Source: Phytophthora sp. 'mugwort'
Taxonomy: Eukaryota > Oomycota > Peronosporomycetes > Peronosporales > Peronosporaceae
Assembly: GCA_033558025.1 (NCBI GenBank)
Contig: JAUCEF010000004.1
Span: 2,232,001 to 2,296,000, forward strand
Length of the DNA stretch: 64,000 bases
Direction: 5' to 3'
How positions within the stretch are numbered: position 1 is the first letter of the stretch; every line of letters begins with the position of its first letter. Shown here piece after piece: positions 42,107 to 54,124 of this stretch. The notes under the pieces were generated by a model that searched no databases, was not told the DNA's origin, and saw only the letters and a list, made by a program, of their open reading frames with translations. The translations under genes and the position numbers were made by a program.

Positions 42107-45100
42107 TCACTGCGTGGACGCCGGGGACGCGGCGACAATTTGGTCCTCGTTGGGCTGGAAGTACGTGTTGAAGGCTGGCAGATCGTCGATGAGGGTCATA
42201 TCCCCTAACACGTCGCCTAAATAGTGGTTACGTCGGGATGTCCGTCGCCGACCTTCTTGCAAACCAGTGCTCGACAACAAACGCCCCACCATCGGCATGT
42301 AGTCGAGCGCAAATCGCGGCTCTGAGTTCCCGCAGCTGCACCAAGTACAAAAGAGCATGAGGCGTTATACCTGCAACTTGTTAAGTTGGTGAATAGATTG
42401 GAAGACGCACCCTTTGTACACTAGCGGGAGCTCAAACTTCGCCTTAAGTTGCGCTAAAGCTGCTTGATGGGAACGTCGACGGGTGGCTTCTAGGGCACTT
42501 TCCAATGTCCGCTGAACGCAGGCAGAAGCAGAAGGTCCTCGGCTTGGCATCAACGACGCACTGAGAGGGCTCGTTGAAGATCCGAGCATGTGAAGACTGC
42601 AGCGCCTCAGCTCCAAAGCCGCATTACGTTCGCGCTCGCAGCGGAAGAACGAATTCTATCATTAATTGCCAAGAAATCAGTTCAATAAGTAGCCAACCAA
42701 CCCTTGTGAACAAGTAAATAACAATCTCCACGCTGGCCGTACCTCGGTATCCTCGTCGTCAAGGTCAGAAGTAGCAGATGTCATCCAAATATCCGCAACT
42801 GAAGCTGAGTCCATTATCTGAGCCAACTCGGACATAGCGTCAACTTCGATCTGCTTCTCTTCACGGGGTTTGTCCTCAGGTTTATTGTCCTTCGCTTCAG
42901 CATTTGCACTAAGCTCTGCCAGCAAATTACTTGTTAAAGCATCGAACGATGAACTTCCAGTGGACCAAACCGTCCAAGCAGGAACGTCAACGTGTGGAGC
43001 TTGATCTTCCTCGCTCTTGTCTCTGTTGTCGGGTTGCCAGCGCCACTGTGTTATTGTATTTGCATCTGACCCTGGCAAATTTACCTCTAGAAAATGAAGT
43101 GAGCGCCGCACATCCCGCTCGAAAAACGTGCCCAGAGCATTAATGAGAGTCGGTGCTAGCTGGAGTCGTTCAATGAAGGCCACCAGACGCATCCAAGTTG
43201 CGAATTCGTCCATTGAAGGTTTGCGGAGCTCGCGCGATAGTCGTCCAGGTTTTGCGGGAAATGCGTCAGGCAGCTGCGCACAGGTTACTACAATGGGGCA
43301 CTTAGAATGCTTGGCAATGGAGCACACGGCATTGATGAATCCTTTATCTTCATCAAAGACGAGGTCGACGTCCTCAAACAGCACAAGCGACAATGACGCC
43401 GCTGTCGGCTTTTCCAAACTCTTGCGGCTCTCGGGATATCGTCTCCGCTTCTTGTGCTTCTTCTTGCTCTTGTCGTCTTTATTCCCGATGTGCAACACTC
43501 GAGTGGACTGCGTAGCTTCACCACATAGCTCAATGACGCTCTTTCCAGAACGATTCTGAGCCGCGTTAATCTCGATGATTTCGTAGCCAAGCTCCTCGGC
43601 GCATGCGTACACAGCTGCAGATTTCCCAGAACCTGACTCGCCCTCTAGGATGAACAGACGACACAAGTCACCAACCTCGCCCTCGCTATCGCTGTCTCCA
43701 TCCTCAAATGTAAAAAGTTCCGATGCAAAGCAATCAAGCCTCTCACGGTCACCGCCTCCAACTTTCCAAGCACCCAGCCACGAGGACAAGGTGTGAAGTG
43801 ACTCACGATTCCCAACAAGACCACTTGCATTCACGGGTAAGTAGCGATCTACCAGAGACAGGTTTTGTTCGCGATCCAAGCGCTTCGCCTTGGCTTGCTC
43901 CAGCCCTTCAAGAAGTTCACGCACTCGCTTTTCATGCATGCCATGTGTTTCTACCAATTCATCAATAAGTAAGGTTTCCCTTTCTGCCAGCTCTGCTGCA
44001 GCGGTTGCTGTATTCTCTGGACGTGGGGAGGCAACATCGATAGACTCGACAACCGGGGCTGGGATACTGGAGGCATCTAGGTACTCTCGGAACCAAAATT
44101 GTTCCGAAAACGAAGACTCTGTAGTGACTTGCCCATTCATGGCTGCTTTTAGCTGAGCCATTACTTGATTCGGCAATCTGCTGGCTACTGCTGAGTCGTC
44201 ATCGATAACGACTATTGCTGTAGAACAATCTGTTGCTGCTGCAACCGCTTTCTTTCGAGGTGTTGAGTCATTGGCATATGTCTTTATGCCTTCTGTGTCT
44301 AGACACACAGTTAAGACGTGCTGCACCTCAGGAAACAGCGACAATTGCTTACTCCACCTGCCTCCATCTGAACGTCGCTGTTTTGTTTCACCGCCATCAC
44401 AATCTTCGTGAATTTCAATAACTCCATCGTCATTTTCAACGCTGCTACTTCGCTTGCTGGTCGATCGCGCCTGAAAGAACGGGTTTGCTGTATTACCAGC
44501 GAAGAAAGCAATATCCTTCTCGCGCGTCTGCCGAAGCTGTTCACGGAACAAAGACACAGCTTCAATCTCCTGTAGCTGCTTCTTTTCCTGCTCACTCAAG
44601 AAAAATGACTGCGCAGTCTTGTTAGTACCCGGTGAACTCGTCGTGGATCCACCTTTCACAGGTGGGGATGCTTTCTTCTTGTTCATCTCCAGCTTTCTTT
44701 TGCGTCCACTAGTCGTCACGTTCCCCTCTGTAATTGTCGTCTTTGTTGATGGCGGTGGCGTCAAGAACGACGCTGCATTCTTCTTTGCAGCAACAGCATC
44801 CAGCAGCTTTTGCTGCTGCTGCATGATCTCCGCTCGAACAACTGCCTGGCGCTTTGGCCGTCCAGAGCTCATTACTGCAGCCGCGTGTTCCTCTTTGTTA
44901 CTGCAGCTCACTACCGAGTCGAATTCGAGTCCAGAGCTCTCTACCTTCTTCTTTCTGCCTCTACGCTTGCCCTCTTTCTTCTTCTTCGTCTTCTCACTCT
45001 GTTCCAGCTGCGAGGCTGCTATCGCGCTGGCCACTGCATCTTCCTCTGCTTCTGCGTCCTCTTTGATTATGATTGGGGCTGTCTCCTTGACGCAGAAGAG

Positions 45101-45436
45101 TGCGATCGACGGCTGCGACGTGTCGGAGCCTCTGGAAGCTCGGCGCGACGCCCTGGCCTTCTTCCTAGAGCCGCGCCTGGACCAGTGCGCTCGTTCATCG
45201 AACTCGGCGTCGTCCGCTTCGCTATCGATCTCCTCAACGAGCGAGCGCTTCTCGGGGCTGATGCGTGTGATGGTCTCCTTGGCGCGCAGTTGGGCGAGGC
45301 TGATGTCCAACGGCGAGTCGCTGGAGCTTACCGCAGGCTTGATCTTGTCCTGCGGCTGTGAGTCCGACGCATCTATAGCGTCCGAGGCGCCAGACTTGGG
45401 GGCGCTGAGCCACGACGACAGACCTTGAGACGCCAT
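42107..45436 (-). CDS. ATAD5: ATAD5/ELG1-type RFC-like clamp unloader
   Basis: Three exons on the minus strand (45436-42743, 42655-42371, 42319-42107) give 1063 residues; ATG 45571 would add 45. ATAD5/Elg1 is the large subunit of an RFC-like complex that removes PCNA from DNA after replication. The N-terminal half is basic and disordered. Residues about 595-602 form Walker A (GESGSGKS). A Walker B-like LFEDVDLVFDEDKGF lies near 687, and PIVVTCAQLPDAFP follows as the sensor I region. The C-terminal exon has FALDYMPMVGRLL and HYLGDVLGD as in ATAD5. The last acceptor (cagag at 42320) is unusual but is the only one that keeps this conserved frame. Confidence 0.88.
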
Positions 45437-45803
45437 GGCGGTGGCGCGCGGCGAGCAACGACCTCCTGACTGCTTCCCGCCGAATACCCGTTGGCTTTGA
45501 ATTCGACGGTTACTTCGACTTTTATACTTACTTTCTGAAGTAAGTTTAATTGTAGCCATCTGAGGTAGCATAATATGCTTACCGGTATTACCGGTATTCT
45601 GGTATTTCGTACTGTCGGTAAATTCAACTTGATGTCAGGGAAGTGGAATAATATTTGCTCGCACAGGGTATCCATCAAGGTTGCAATTGTTCTGAACGCT
45701 GTATATGGATACCGTCAAACAAGCAACACTGACCAAGAAGGAAATCCAAGTTAATTGTACGTATTAAAAATATGTTTTTACCAGAGGTATGACCGCCACG
45801 GTA

Positions 45804-48150
45804 TTAACCGAAGAGCTCTTCGCGCAGCACCACGAGTTCGTCCTTGTGCTGGTGAATAAGTGTGCGCAGTACATCACCACCAATCTGGAAGTTGCGAATA
45901 TAGTCCACCATTTCCTTCACTGTGCTCGCCCATCGTGCCGCCTTGGCGGGATCGACATCGCTCGAAGGTGTCCACTCGAAAATATTGACTCGCGGATCGA
46001 ACTTGGGTGCTGGAGTTGCATCCTCTGCTTCCGTTGCTGACATTTCCTGCGGGATACCATTGCCGCCACTGTCAGCAAGAGACTTCTCTGAAGTAGAATC
46101 CTGCTGGGTCTCTACAGCGAGTGGCTTATCTGTAGTGGAAGCTTCTTGTGTCGTCTCGGCGAGTCGTGGCTCATTCGCAGGAGCAACTGACACTCTTTCA
46201 GTCGCAGGATCTGTCTCGTCAACTGCCCACTCGTGATGAACCTCATCTTCAACTGTAGCTGGTGCAGGGAACGTTTTGTCCCCCCACCACTTATCGTGGA
46301 GGTATTTCTCCACCGCTTCGAGCCTTACATCGTCCAGCACGGCGTCATATACCAATATCTCAGCAATTCTACCCTGAAAGGCGTTCGTGTCGCACGCACC
46401 CTTGCTGTTCCCCAGGCTCACCACATCGTTTACAGTGACTCGAACGCGCCTCCCATCAGCACCACCTTCCACTGGTGATTCTCCACCCCAAAATCCGCCA
46501 TTCGCCTTGATTTCGACGTAACCTTCGTGCAAACGGTACGTCAATAGCGAGAACTGGCCCGTTGGAAGCTCCTGAGAGCTCTCCACAAGGCCATTGTTCG
46601 CGAAAAAAGATGGCTTGCCACCAAGAAGAGCAAACTGTCCGTACGGTGTGTTCCCGAAAAATTTCTGCCCCGTATACGAGTCACCAGTCTAGGATAACCC
46701 AAATCATAGCAACGGTCAGCAAATGGGTCCCGTCAATCGATAGCGCCAGAGTTTTTACCTCAATTTGAGCTGGAGAGAGAACGAAAAGCAGTGTCATCGA
46801 CTCGTGTACCTTCAACGAATCGGTTACCAAAGGGCAGGAAAAGTATACAGTTGGAAGCTGGTTGTGCGTATCCGGAGCGATCGGAATCCACACGGGCTTT
46901 TGTTGTAGTAACGCTGGGCGGAATGCGCCTGAGTCTGCAGCATTGGAGTCCGAGCTCGGGATTTGGTTTATCCATCTACATGGAGATAGAGCCAACACGA
47001 CGAGTAAGTTTCTTTTTTTCAGTTTTTTTTTTACATAAGAAGAATCCAATAGTTAGACCTGTTCACTCCACAAGCAGCGAGATTTTCACCCGACGAGGTT
47101 AAACAAGCTGCCAGATTTTCAACCTCTACGCCGGAGTCACTTTTAAGCCACAGTGATAAATTATCTGAAAAAGCTGGAAGTTGCATCACAATAATAGCGA
47201 GCGTGAGATCTCTGCGGTAAGATCCCGTACATCAAGCAAACAGAAATTATGGTTACCTTTGGACTTGACTGCAGATGATTCGAGCTCCACAGATTGAGGT
47301 ACTGCTGATGTTGACATGTATTCGGCTGCATCTGGCTGTTCTGGTGACGGCGCCAAGGTTTCCGAAGAGGGCACCTGGGATTCCTTCATTCGCGAAATGA
47401 GGTCTGCGATCTCAGCTGGGGATCGTTGACCAGAGTCAGGTTCATCGGACACCGACTCCAGTAAAATATCATCGTTTGTTGATGTTGTTACCGCGTCTGT
47501 TTCGGCGTTTACGTCGGATACAGGCTCCTGAGTCACCGACGGTAAGGGTTGTTCGGATTCCTCCTTTTGGTCGTCGGCCAAAGCTGTAGGAACTTCATCG
47601 CTGGGTACTGATAAAGGGGCCTCTGTCTCGAGTTGTTCACCTGAAGCTTCGGGGTGCTCAGTACTCGTTAATTTTGTGTACCCTCGAGGTTGAGACTTTT
47701 TTGGTACTCGTGGCTTTCCCGTGACTGCCAAGCCAGCGACCGTCAGTGAGAGGGCCTGCTCCGCATTCTTGCTCACAGGTCCAGGATGTTGTTGATCTTG
47801 CTCCAGCGCGTCGTTTACAACGCCATCACCATAGAGAGATGGGAAACGTGAGGAACTCATGAAGATGAAGATAGTGACGATAGACAAGTTAATGATCAAG
47901 ATTAACCTGGCGAAGTTCCACAAGATTACGGTGGTTGAATTAGTTCACACTGCTCCATCAAAACAACCACGAGCATGGGCACGCACCAAATCTTGCCACG
48001 GGAGGTCGAGAAGGAGACACCTCTTGAATCTTGTCTCGGCGTGTAGGTGATGCTCTGGTGGAGGTTCGCAGTCCCAGCATTACTGTCGTCATCGTCGCTC
48101 ATAGGAGCAACAATGCCTTTCCTGGCTCGACCTTCCTTCGATAGGCGCAT
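45804..48150 (-). CDS. membrane-anchored LamG/concanavalin-like protein
   Basis: Five exons on the minus strand (48150-47951, 47906-47257, 47173-47059, 46975-46759, 46688-45804) give 688 residues; ATG 48102 is an alternative start (672). One hydrophobic segment, spliced across intron 1 (VPMLVVVLM, then LILIINLSIVTIFIFM), lies near residues 60-85 with no signal peptide before it. That suggests a type II membrane protein. A Ser/Glu/Pro-rich stalk follows, then a LamG-like jellyroll near 285-500: FSDNLSLWLKSDSG, IPSSDSNAADSGAFRP, FGNTPYGQFALLGGK, GRIAEILVYDAVLDD and VEKYLHDKWWG. The C-terminus is a second acidic stretch plus a helical end. No enzyme motif is visible; glycan or matrix binding is inference. 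Confidence 0.7.
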
Positions 48151-48547
48151 GATTCTCAGTACCCGAAGATCCTAGGTCTATTTTTTTTGCTGCTCCACGG
48201 AGTAAATTGCTTCAGGCTGCAGATCGCGGGGCGTGACGTTTCAGATGCGGATTATTACATGAAAAGCCAAGAGTCACTCGCGTGGAGTAGAGCCATTCCT
48301 AGATTTCACAAGCACTTAATGATAAGTTGCTGCCTAGAATCCCCACAGTAATGTTTCATCTTGGTTTGCTCTTCCCATCGTTCAGAGCTTCACCCCACAA
48401 GGAACGTATGGACCACAACGCGACACTGCATCAAGTACTTCCACAACAAAGCAATAATTCTATCTCAACTCCTCGGTCTGGAATAGGCAAAACAAAAAAA
48501 GAGTGCGTGTCTTGTGTTTCCTGGTACCCCTGTCCTCTGTTCTACAT

Positions 48548-49023
48548 CTAGTACGGGTCCGTCTCGTTGAGCCACTTGTCCAGTCCCTTGAGAGGCTTGG
48601 CCTGCTTGATCGATTTCTTGTGGTCCGCGATCTTGCTGGGCATGGCCGCCAACGCCGCCTGCACCTTCTTGACGCTGCGCACAGCAAGAAACAGACGCAT
48701 CGCACATCAATCCATTTGCTCCAGCGATCCCAATCGCCTATCAGCGCTATTACCCACCGCTCAAATTCGTTGCGCTGGTTCTTGTGGCCCTTGAGCGGCC
48801 GCATCACGTGGTGCTTCTGCGGTCGGTCCCAGGTCTCGAGCCAGCCTCCTTTGCCTTCCTCCCACAAGCCAACGAGACCGTTGCGCGCTGCGTGCTTCTT
48901 CACCATAGCGATCTTGCGGCCGGAGATCAGCGGTTGCTTCCACTTCCCGTCCACCAGCTGGGGCTTCATGGCGGCCTCAGCCTCAGCTGCGCTCAGTCGG
49001 AGGAAGCGCTGCATTCCGCTCAT
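48548..49023 (-). CDS. probable mitochondrial ribosomal protein mL59-like
   Basis: Two exons on the minus strand (49023-48758, 48674-48548) give 130 residues. The small basic protein has KPQLVDGKWKQPLISGRKIA, KHAARNGLVGLW, a KGHKNQRNEFERVKKVQAAL block and AALAAMPSKIADHKKSIKQ. The run P-x-ISGRK...GHK-x-x-R...R...A-x-x-MP resembles mL59 (fungal L25) of the mitoribosomal large subunit. The match is from memory and partial; another small mitochondrial protein is possible. It is divergent from the SS18 gene, with 143 bp between start codons. Confidence 0.5.
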
Positions 49024-49166
49024 AGTCACTCAGTCGATCGGCTATTGCTCGTTGCCAAACCAGCGGTTTGTGTGCGTCCAATTTTCAGCCAGTCGGTTGC
49101 CTCCATTTGATTTTCAACCAATTGTGATCAGCAAATTCGACCAACGCGCCGAAGCAAGACAGAACG

Positions 49167-50334
49167 ATGGACATGGCGGCCGCCGCCCCGCAGATGGCCA
49201 TGAACCGGACGTACGCGGCGCCGCAGCAGTTCCAGCAGCCACAACAACAGGAGTCCAAGCAGATCAGCACGGAGCAAATTCAGGTGCGTTGCCGCGCTTT
49301 CATCAACTGGGGGGGGGCTTTATTTCTAGTGGAGTGTTGTCTCTCGGGCTAATGAATCATCGCAGGCGATGCTGGACGAGAACTCGAGCCTCATCGTGGA
49401 GATCATCGAGCTTAACACGCAGATTAAGCACGGGAAGGGAACAGTGCAGCTGGGGGAATTCACGGAGAAGCTGGACAAGAAGCGCAAGAACCTCAACAAG
49501 AACCTCATGACATTGGCTAAGTGGGCCGACGAATCCTCCGAGACGTCCCCGAGACAGCCGCAGGCCTACGGACAGGCTCAAATGACCCAGCAGCAACAAC
49601 AGCAGCAACAACAGTATGCACGCGCAGGCATGATGCAAATGCCCATGGCCAATCAAGCGCAGTACCAGGCCCAGGCTCAAGCACAGGCGAGAGCCCAGGC
49701 CCAGGCGCAGGCCCAAGCACGGCTTCAAGCTCAAGCACAGGCCCAGGCTCAGGTGTATGCACAGGCCCAGTACCAGGCCCGTATGAATCCGATGATGGCT
49801 CAGCAGTATGGACAGATGAACCCGATGGCTCAGCAGCAACAGCAGCAGCGGTTTGCTAACGGCGGTATGCCCTACGGTGTCTCCGGCAGCGGACCGATGG
49901 CTCACCCTGTCCGTATGAGCAACGCCATGCCGATTCCCACCAGTTTCGCAGACAATCGAGGCGCCATGGTACCCAATATGGGCTTCCAAGTGGGTCCACA
50001 GGGCTACGGCATGATGCCCCCCACACAGCTCCAGCGCATGAACCCGGGGACGCAAGGAATACCTCAGCAGAGCATGGCCCAGCAGGGGATGCAGCAGCAA
50101 AACATGCCTCATCAGAGCATGGCGATGGCGCAGCAGAGCATGGGGATGCCTCAGCAGAGTATAGCCATGTCCCAACAAAGCATGGTCATGCCGCAGCAAA
50201 GTATGCCGATGGGTCAGCAGGGCATGCCCCAGCACAATATGCAGATACCCCAGCAAGGTATGGCTCCGATGCAGATGAACGGACCCCCTAATTCGGGCCC
50301 CTTGGCCGATGCCTCGGTTCGGCCGAGCAATTAG
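49167..50334 (+). CDS. SS18/SSXT (GIF-like) SWI/SNF coactivator
   Basis: Two exons (49167-49283, 49366-50334) give 361 residues. The SSXT/SNH domain spans about residues 32-100: STEQIQAMLDENSSLIVEII, then KRKNLNKNLMTLAKWADES. This domain joins human SS18 to BAF complexes and plant GIF proteins to GRF factors. The rest is low complexity and rich in Gln, Met and Ala: QQQQQQQQYA, a run of alternating AQ/QA dipeptides near 175-205, then PQQSM-type repeats at the C-terminus. Such Gln-rich tails are usual in the family and favour condensate-like interactions. The animal domain is shorter; an insertion (HGKGTVQLGEFTEK) is seen here. Confidence 0.85.
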
Positions 50335-51085
50335 CTGATGGAGTGTGCTACAGTTGCTGGTGACTCGTCGAGGAGAATTCATTTCTTGCTATCTCTTGCT
50401 GTCTACGTTTGTATCGCATGGTAATTAGGCTACGTTGCCCTATTAGTGAACTAAACCCTTACTTATAGGGAGGGAGCTTCGACGGTGTGTAGCCTACGCG
50501 GTCGGGTTCGATTGGGCAACACTTAAGAGCAAGACCATGCCATGAGTGCGATTGACGGGTTATTGTATTGACGCTGTCAATTTGACAGTTCTTCAGTATG
50601 GGGGTGTCATGCATATTCAACATTTGCAGAAGAGTACACGTAAGTAGTAACCTCTACAGTTTGCGAGAATCATGGACGACATCGAGAAGGAGACATCACC
50701 GGAAATAACCGAAAGCGTACAGCCGTGGTGCCATAAACCTGCTTGTATTATACAAATATCTACCCAAACACTCGTCACTGGCCCCGAAGCGCTGTCAGTA
50801 TGAATGGATAACCCACCAAGCACTGTACATGTACGTTGATCTCAATTGCGATGCTGTCCGGCGGCGCCATTGAAGCACTGCGACCGAGGTGGGTCACAGT
50901 GTTAAATAGTGGGAGGATGGTCACTCTCCACGATACGTCGAAAGGCAGCCAATGGGTTATTTTATCCGTGATTAGTGACCAATCCGGCGGTAGCCGTACT
51001 TAGTCGAGCACCAGTCCAGTTCTTGCGGTGTTGGATAACACTACGTATTTTAGAGCCCCACGTCGGAACGAGCCCTCCGCTGCCT
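50335..51085. other. intergenic, no gene recognised
   Basis: A 751-bp gap between two plus-strand genes. I see no conserved frame or RNA gene. The right end should contain the ISCA1 promoter. Confidence 0.5.
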
Positions 51086-51860
51086 ATGACGCCCCTCTTC
51101 CGCTCTGTGTCGCTATCCAGGGCTGCGCTCGCGCCTCGCCTGTTATCAACCATCGTGGAGCACGCGACGCCGCCCACGCGGCGACGCCTGCGCGAGCTTC
51201 CACCGCCGCTGAATCTGGTACGTCACAGATCGTTTTGGGTGCGGGCTTAGACGAACGCGGGCCTGATTGTAATGATAATGTTTGTGGCTGATGCAGACGG
51301 ACGCCGCTGCGGCGCGTATAAAGGAGTTACTGGCGAACAAGCCGGACGCCATCGGTATCCGGCTAGGAGTTAGAACGCGTACGTGATGCCGGTCTGCGAG
51401 TGCGTCCTGGTGGTGCAGGCCCTACGGAAGAAGCTGACCGTCTGTTTCTTGCTAACTGTAGGCGGATGCAATGGCTTGTCGTACACAATGAACTATGCAG
51501 ACAAGAAGGAGAAGATGGAGGAGGAAGTGAGCAAGAATGGTGAGTGCAGCTGGTTGAAGAAAGCCAAGTGAATAGGGACCAGGTACTGACACTTCTGCTC
51601 GTTGCTGCTCTCTGTATGTGGTATTGGTTAGGTGTCCGCGTGTTTGTGGAGCCCAAGGCACTATTTCACGTGGTCGGTACGACTATGGACTTCCAGGTTG
51701 GTCCGATTGCGATATACTTTGATCTGTTTGTCGGTGGAGCCGGCCTGATTTTGGTTTGTCTTGCTACTTTACCCAGGTAACTCCGGTCTCGACCGAGTTC
51801 GTTTTCGAGAACCCGAACGCCAAGGGCAGTTGTGGCTGCGGAGAGAGCTTCAACGTCTAG
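51086..51860 (+). CDS. ISCA1: A-type iron-sulfur carrier ISCA1
   Basis: Five exons (51086-51217, 51297-51378, 51462-51539, 51632-51696, 51777-51860) give 146 residues. An Arg/Ser-rich N-terminus without acidic residues in its first 20 is a likely mitochondrial presequence. The HesB-like domain follows: AAARIKELLANKPDAIGIRL, GCNGLSYTMNYAD (first cluster Cys), VRVFVEPKALFHVVGTTMDF and GSCGCGESFNV (Cys-x-Cys). All three cluster-binding cysteines are present. ISCA proteins build [4Fe-4S] clusters for mitochondrial enzymes. Introns are about 79-92 nt. Confidence 0.93.
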
Positions 51861-52067
51861 ATCGCGAGCGTACTTGGCTTGCTTTCCAAGCTAGAAAGAA
51901 GAGGAGATACTTTTGATATACGCTTGCCCTCGCGCAGACGCAACCATAATTCCGGTGCTGCAAAGCTCCAAACAATAATAATATCATCATTTTCAAGCGA
52001 TACGTCGATTGAACGATCACATGCACTATATATAAGTAGTTGCTTGTTGCCTTAGTTGCCTGCATCT

Positions 52068-52808
52068 TCAAGAGATTTCTACGGTCGACTTCTTCAAATC
52101 GTGAAGAGGTGGAGGCCGAGTGGCGTAAATTGTAAACTCATCGGGGGTGAGGCGATCGATGTGGCTAGATGTCTTGTAATCCAGATTCTCATGCCCCAGT
52201 GAAAAGTGTGTTGCGCGCAGATCTACACAAACAAAAGCATGTCAGTAAACAGGTAAGCAACATTAACAACTGCGCATACCATTCTTCACAGACGCAGCCA
52301 TGATCGAAGGCTTGTGAATCTTGAACATGTTTTCGTAGGCGCTCTTGGCTTCCGAGATATATTCAACCTCTTCGTCGTAGGACATGCCTCGAGTCGGCCT
52401 TGGACCAGTTCGAGCTCGAATCTCATTTCGTAACCTGATGGTTTCCGCCACAGCCTTCTTGTCCCATTGCGTTGCGAGTTGCGTCGAAGATACATAACGT
52501 ACAACATCATTCCCGTAGCATGAAGAGGTGCGTGTGAGCTGGTCCTTGGTTTCAACAGCTAATTCACCTCGGTATTTAAGTACTTCTCCAGTTGGATCTG
52601 CAAGTTTGCTGGAGGTTGTGAACTCTCTCTTGTTGCCGGGCTCGCCGAACTGGACGTGGCATTCCCTGTTGAGATTTTCTGTAGCCTTCTTTGATGTACC
52701 TGCGGGTTTTTCGCCAACATGCTGATTCATGGCGGCGTTGCTGCTCTGGTATTCAATCGCGTCCGATCCGAGCACTACAGACACGACATGATGACGACCT
52801 CCAGCCAT
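52068..52808 (-). CDS. probable axonemal protein with LG-D/E-Y repeats
   Basis: Two exons on the minus strand (52808-52280, 52222-52068) give 227 residues. I do not recognise a named orthologue. Two similar motifs frame the protein: VVSVVLGSDAIEYQSSNAAM at the start and THFSLGHENLDYKTSSH near residue 185. Both fit LG-(S/H)-(D/E)-x-x-(D/E)-Y-x-(S/T)-S. Motifs of the HFxLGxDxxxY kind recur in flagellar microtubule-associated proteins, so an axonemal role is plausible but inferred. The middle is polar, with a VRYVSSTQLATQWDKKAVAE helix. The C-terminus has a Pro-rich RPPPLHD segment. Confidence 0.55.
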
Positions 52809-53073
52809 TTGTTCTTGCTGCGATGCGCTCTGCTGCTACTCGCACACAAAAATTAAATGACTTGCTTCATACTGCTATCAACAAGTCGCAAAAGGCTTTA
52901 ATGCAACAAAAACAAGAAATAGCACCAAGCACCTTCGAGATCTGTTCGGGAATATCAAGGCAGTATTATTAGATGCCAACCGAAATAGCAGACGCAAGAT
53001 CCGCGTTTAGCGGAGAAGCGTAGTTGATTGGCTTCTTTCTGTGAAAACGAAAGGCCCCCGAACCGGTTGTCCC

Positions 53074-54124
53074 TCAATTAATTTTCGCCTTGCTGAAGTC
53101 CATTTCGGGGTGCTGCGCCATGAACTTTTGCAGAATATTCTGTTTCTGCATATCGTCACTCGTGGGGAGGCCCATCGCCTTCTGACGCTGGTCAAACATC
53201 ATTTTTTCCACCGTCTGGCGCGTATCGGTGTCCAGATCATCGAGCTTCGAGTTCTCGGGCTGCACTTTTTGCGTGTCGATCTCCGCGTCGCCCTGGATGA
53301 TGGTCTTCCACCACTCCATCTGGTTGTCCTTCTGCAGGTAGATGCAAATGCGGTTGCCATCTTCCAGTGTCCAGAAGCTGTCGTCCACCTTCACCTTGTT
53401 GTACAAAGGTCCATCCACAAACGTCTCGCCGCCGCGTAAACCCACTCGCAGTTTCCCGGCACGGATTTCCACGTCGACCTGTCGGGACTTCGTGCCCTCG
53501 GGGACTGCGAAATTTACCTGCGCTTCCTGCAGCGTCTGTGTCCACACATACTTGTCAGTCTGGCCCCCGTTGCCCAGAAGCGCTGCAGTCACACCCACAC
53601 ATGATAATAAAAGCAAAACAAATACCGCAGTATTAGACAAACCGAAAGAAAGCAGAGCTACTATAAACATGCACATCAACCAACGTACGCGGTCCGTTAT
53701 CCTCCTCGTCCTGATCTTCATTTGCCGGTGTGCTTGTCTTCTGAGGCGACGCCTGCTCAGGCGTCACTTCCTTGCTCTCCTTCTCACCGTCGTCCGTGAT
53801 CTCCTCGAAGCGGGGCGGGTTCTTGGCCTCCTCCTCGTTGTCCTTCTTCTGCTTCTTCAACTCCGCCGCCTTGCGCGCTGTCTCCTGCTTCTTGCGCTTT
53901 TCGGCCTCCTGTTGCTTCTTGTTAAACTTGTCCTTCTCGGCCAGCGCCGCCTGCTGGCGCACGCTCTTAAGGATCGTGTTCTCGATCACCTGTGGCTCGG
54001 CACCCGTAAAAAAGTCGGTCTTGCGCCGCAGGAACGAAAACACTGTATCCAGCAGCGGCTCGATGCCGCGCTGTGACTGCGCGATCGTCAGCAGCATGCT
54101 GTCAAAGCGGTCCGTCTCGCTCAT
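53074..54124 (-). CDS. NUDC: NudC (nuclear distribution protein C)
   Basis: Two exons on the minus strand (54124-53689, 53582-53074) give 314 residues; human NUDC has 331. The N-terminal dimerisation helix region (ESDRFD-like MSETDRFDSMLLTIAQ, then LDTVFSFLRRKTDFF) is followed by a Lys/Glu-rich coiled coil and an acidic linker. The p23/CS domain is in exon 2: YVWTQTLQEAQVNFAVPEGT, DSFWTLEDGNRICIYLQK and MEWWKTIIQGDAEID. The conserved C-terminus is MMFDQRQKAMGLPTSDDMQK and MAQHPEMDFSKAKIN. NudC is an HSP90 co-chaperone that stabilises LIS1 and supports dynein function. Confidence 0.95.

Noticed and set aside
44619..45428. 269-residue plus-strand frame
   Set aside because: It is antisense to the low-complexity N-terminal half of ATAD5.
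45582..45605. ACCGGTATT repeats near the ATAD5 start
   Set aside because: Two or three short copies of a palindromic hexamer in 5' UTR or promoter DNA are not enough to call a regulatory element.
49357..50382. 341-residue minus-strand frame rich in His and Leu
   Set aside because: It is the complement of the Gln/Met/Ala repeats of the SS18-family gene.
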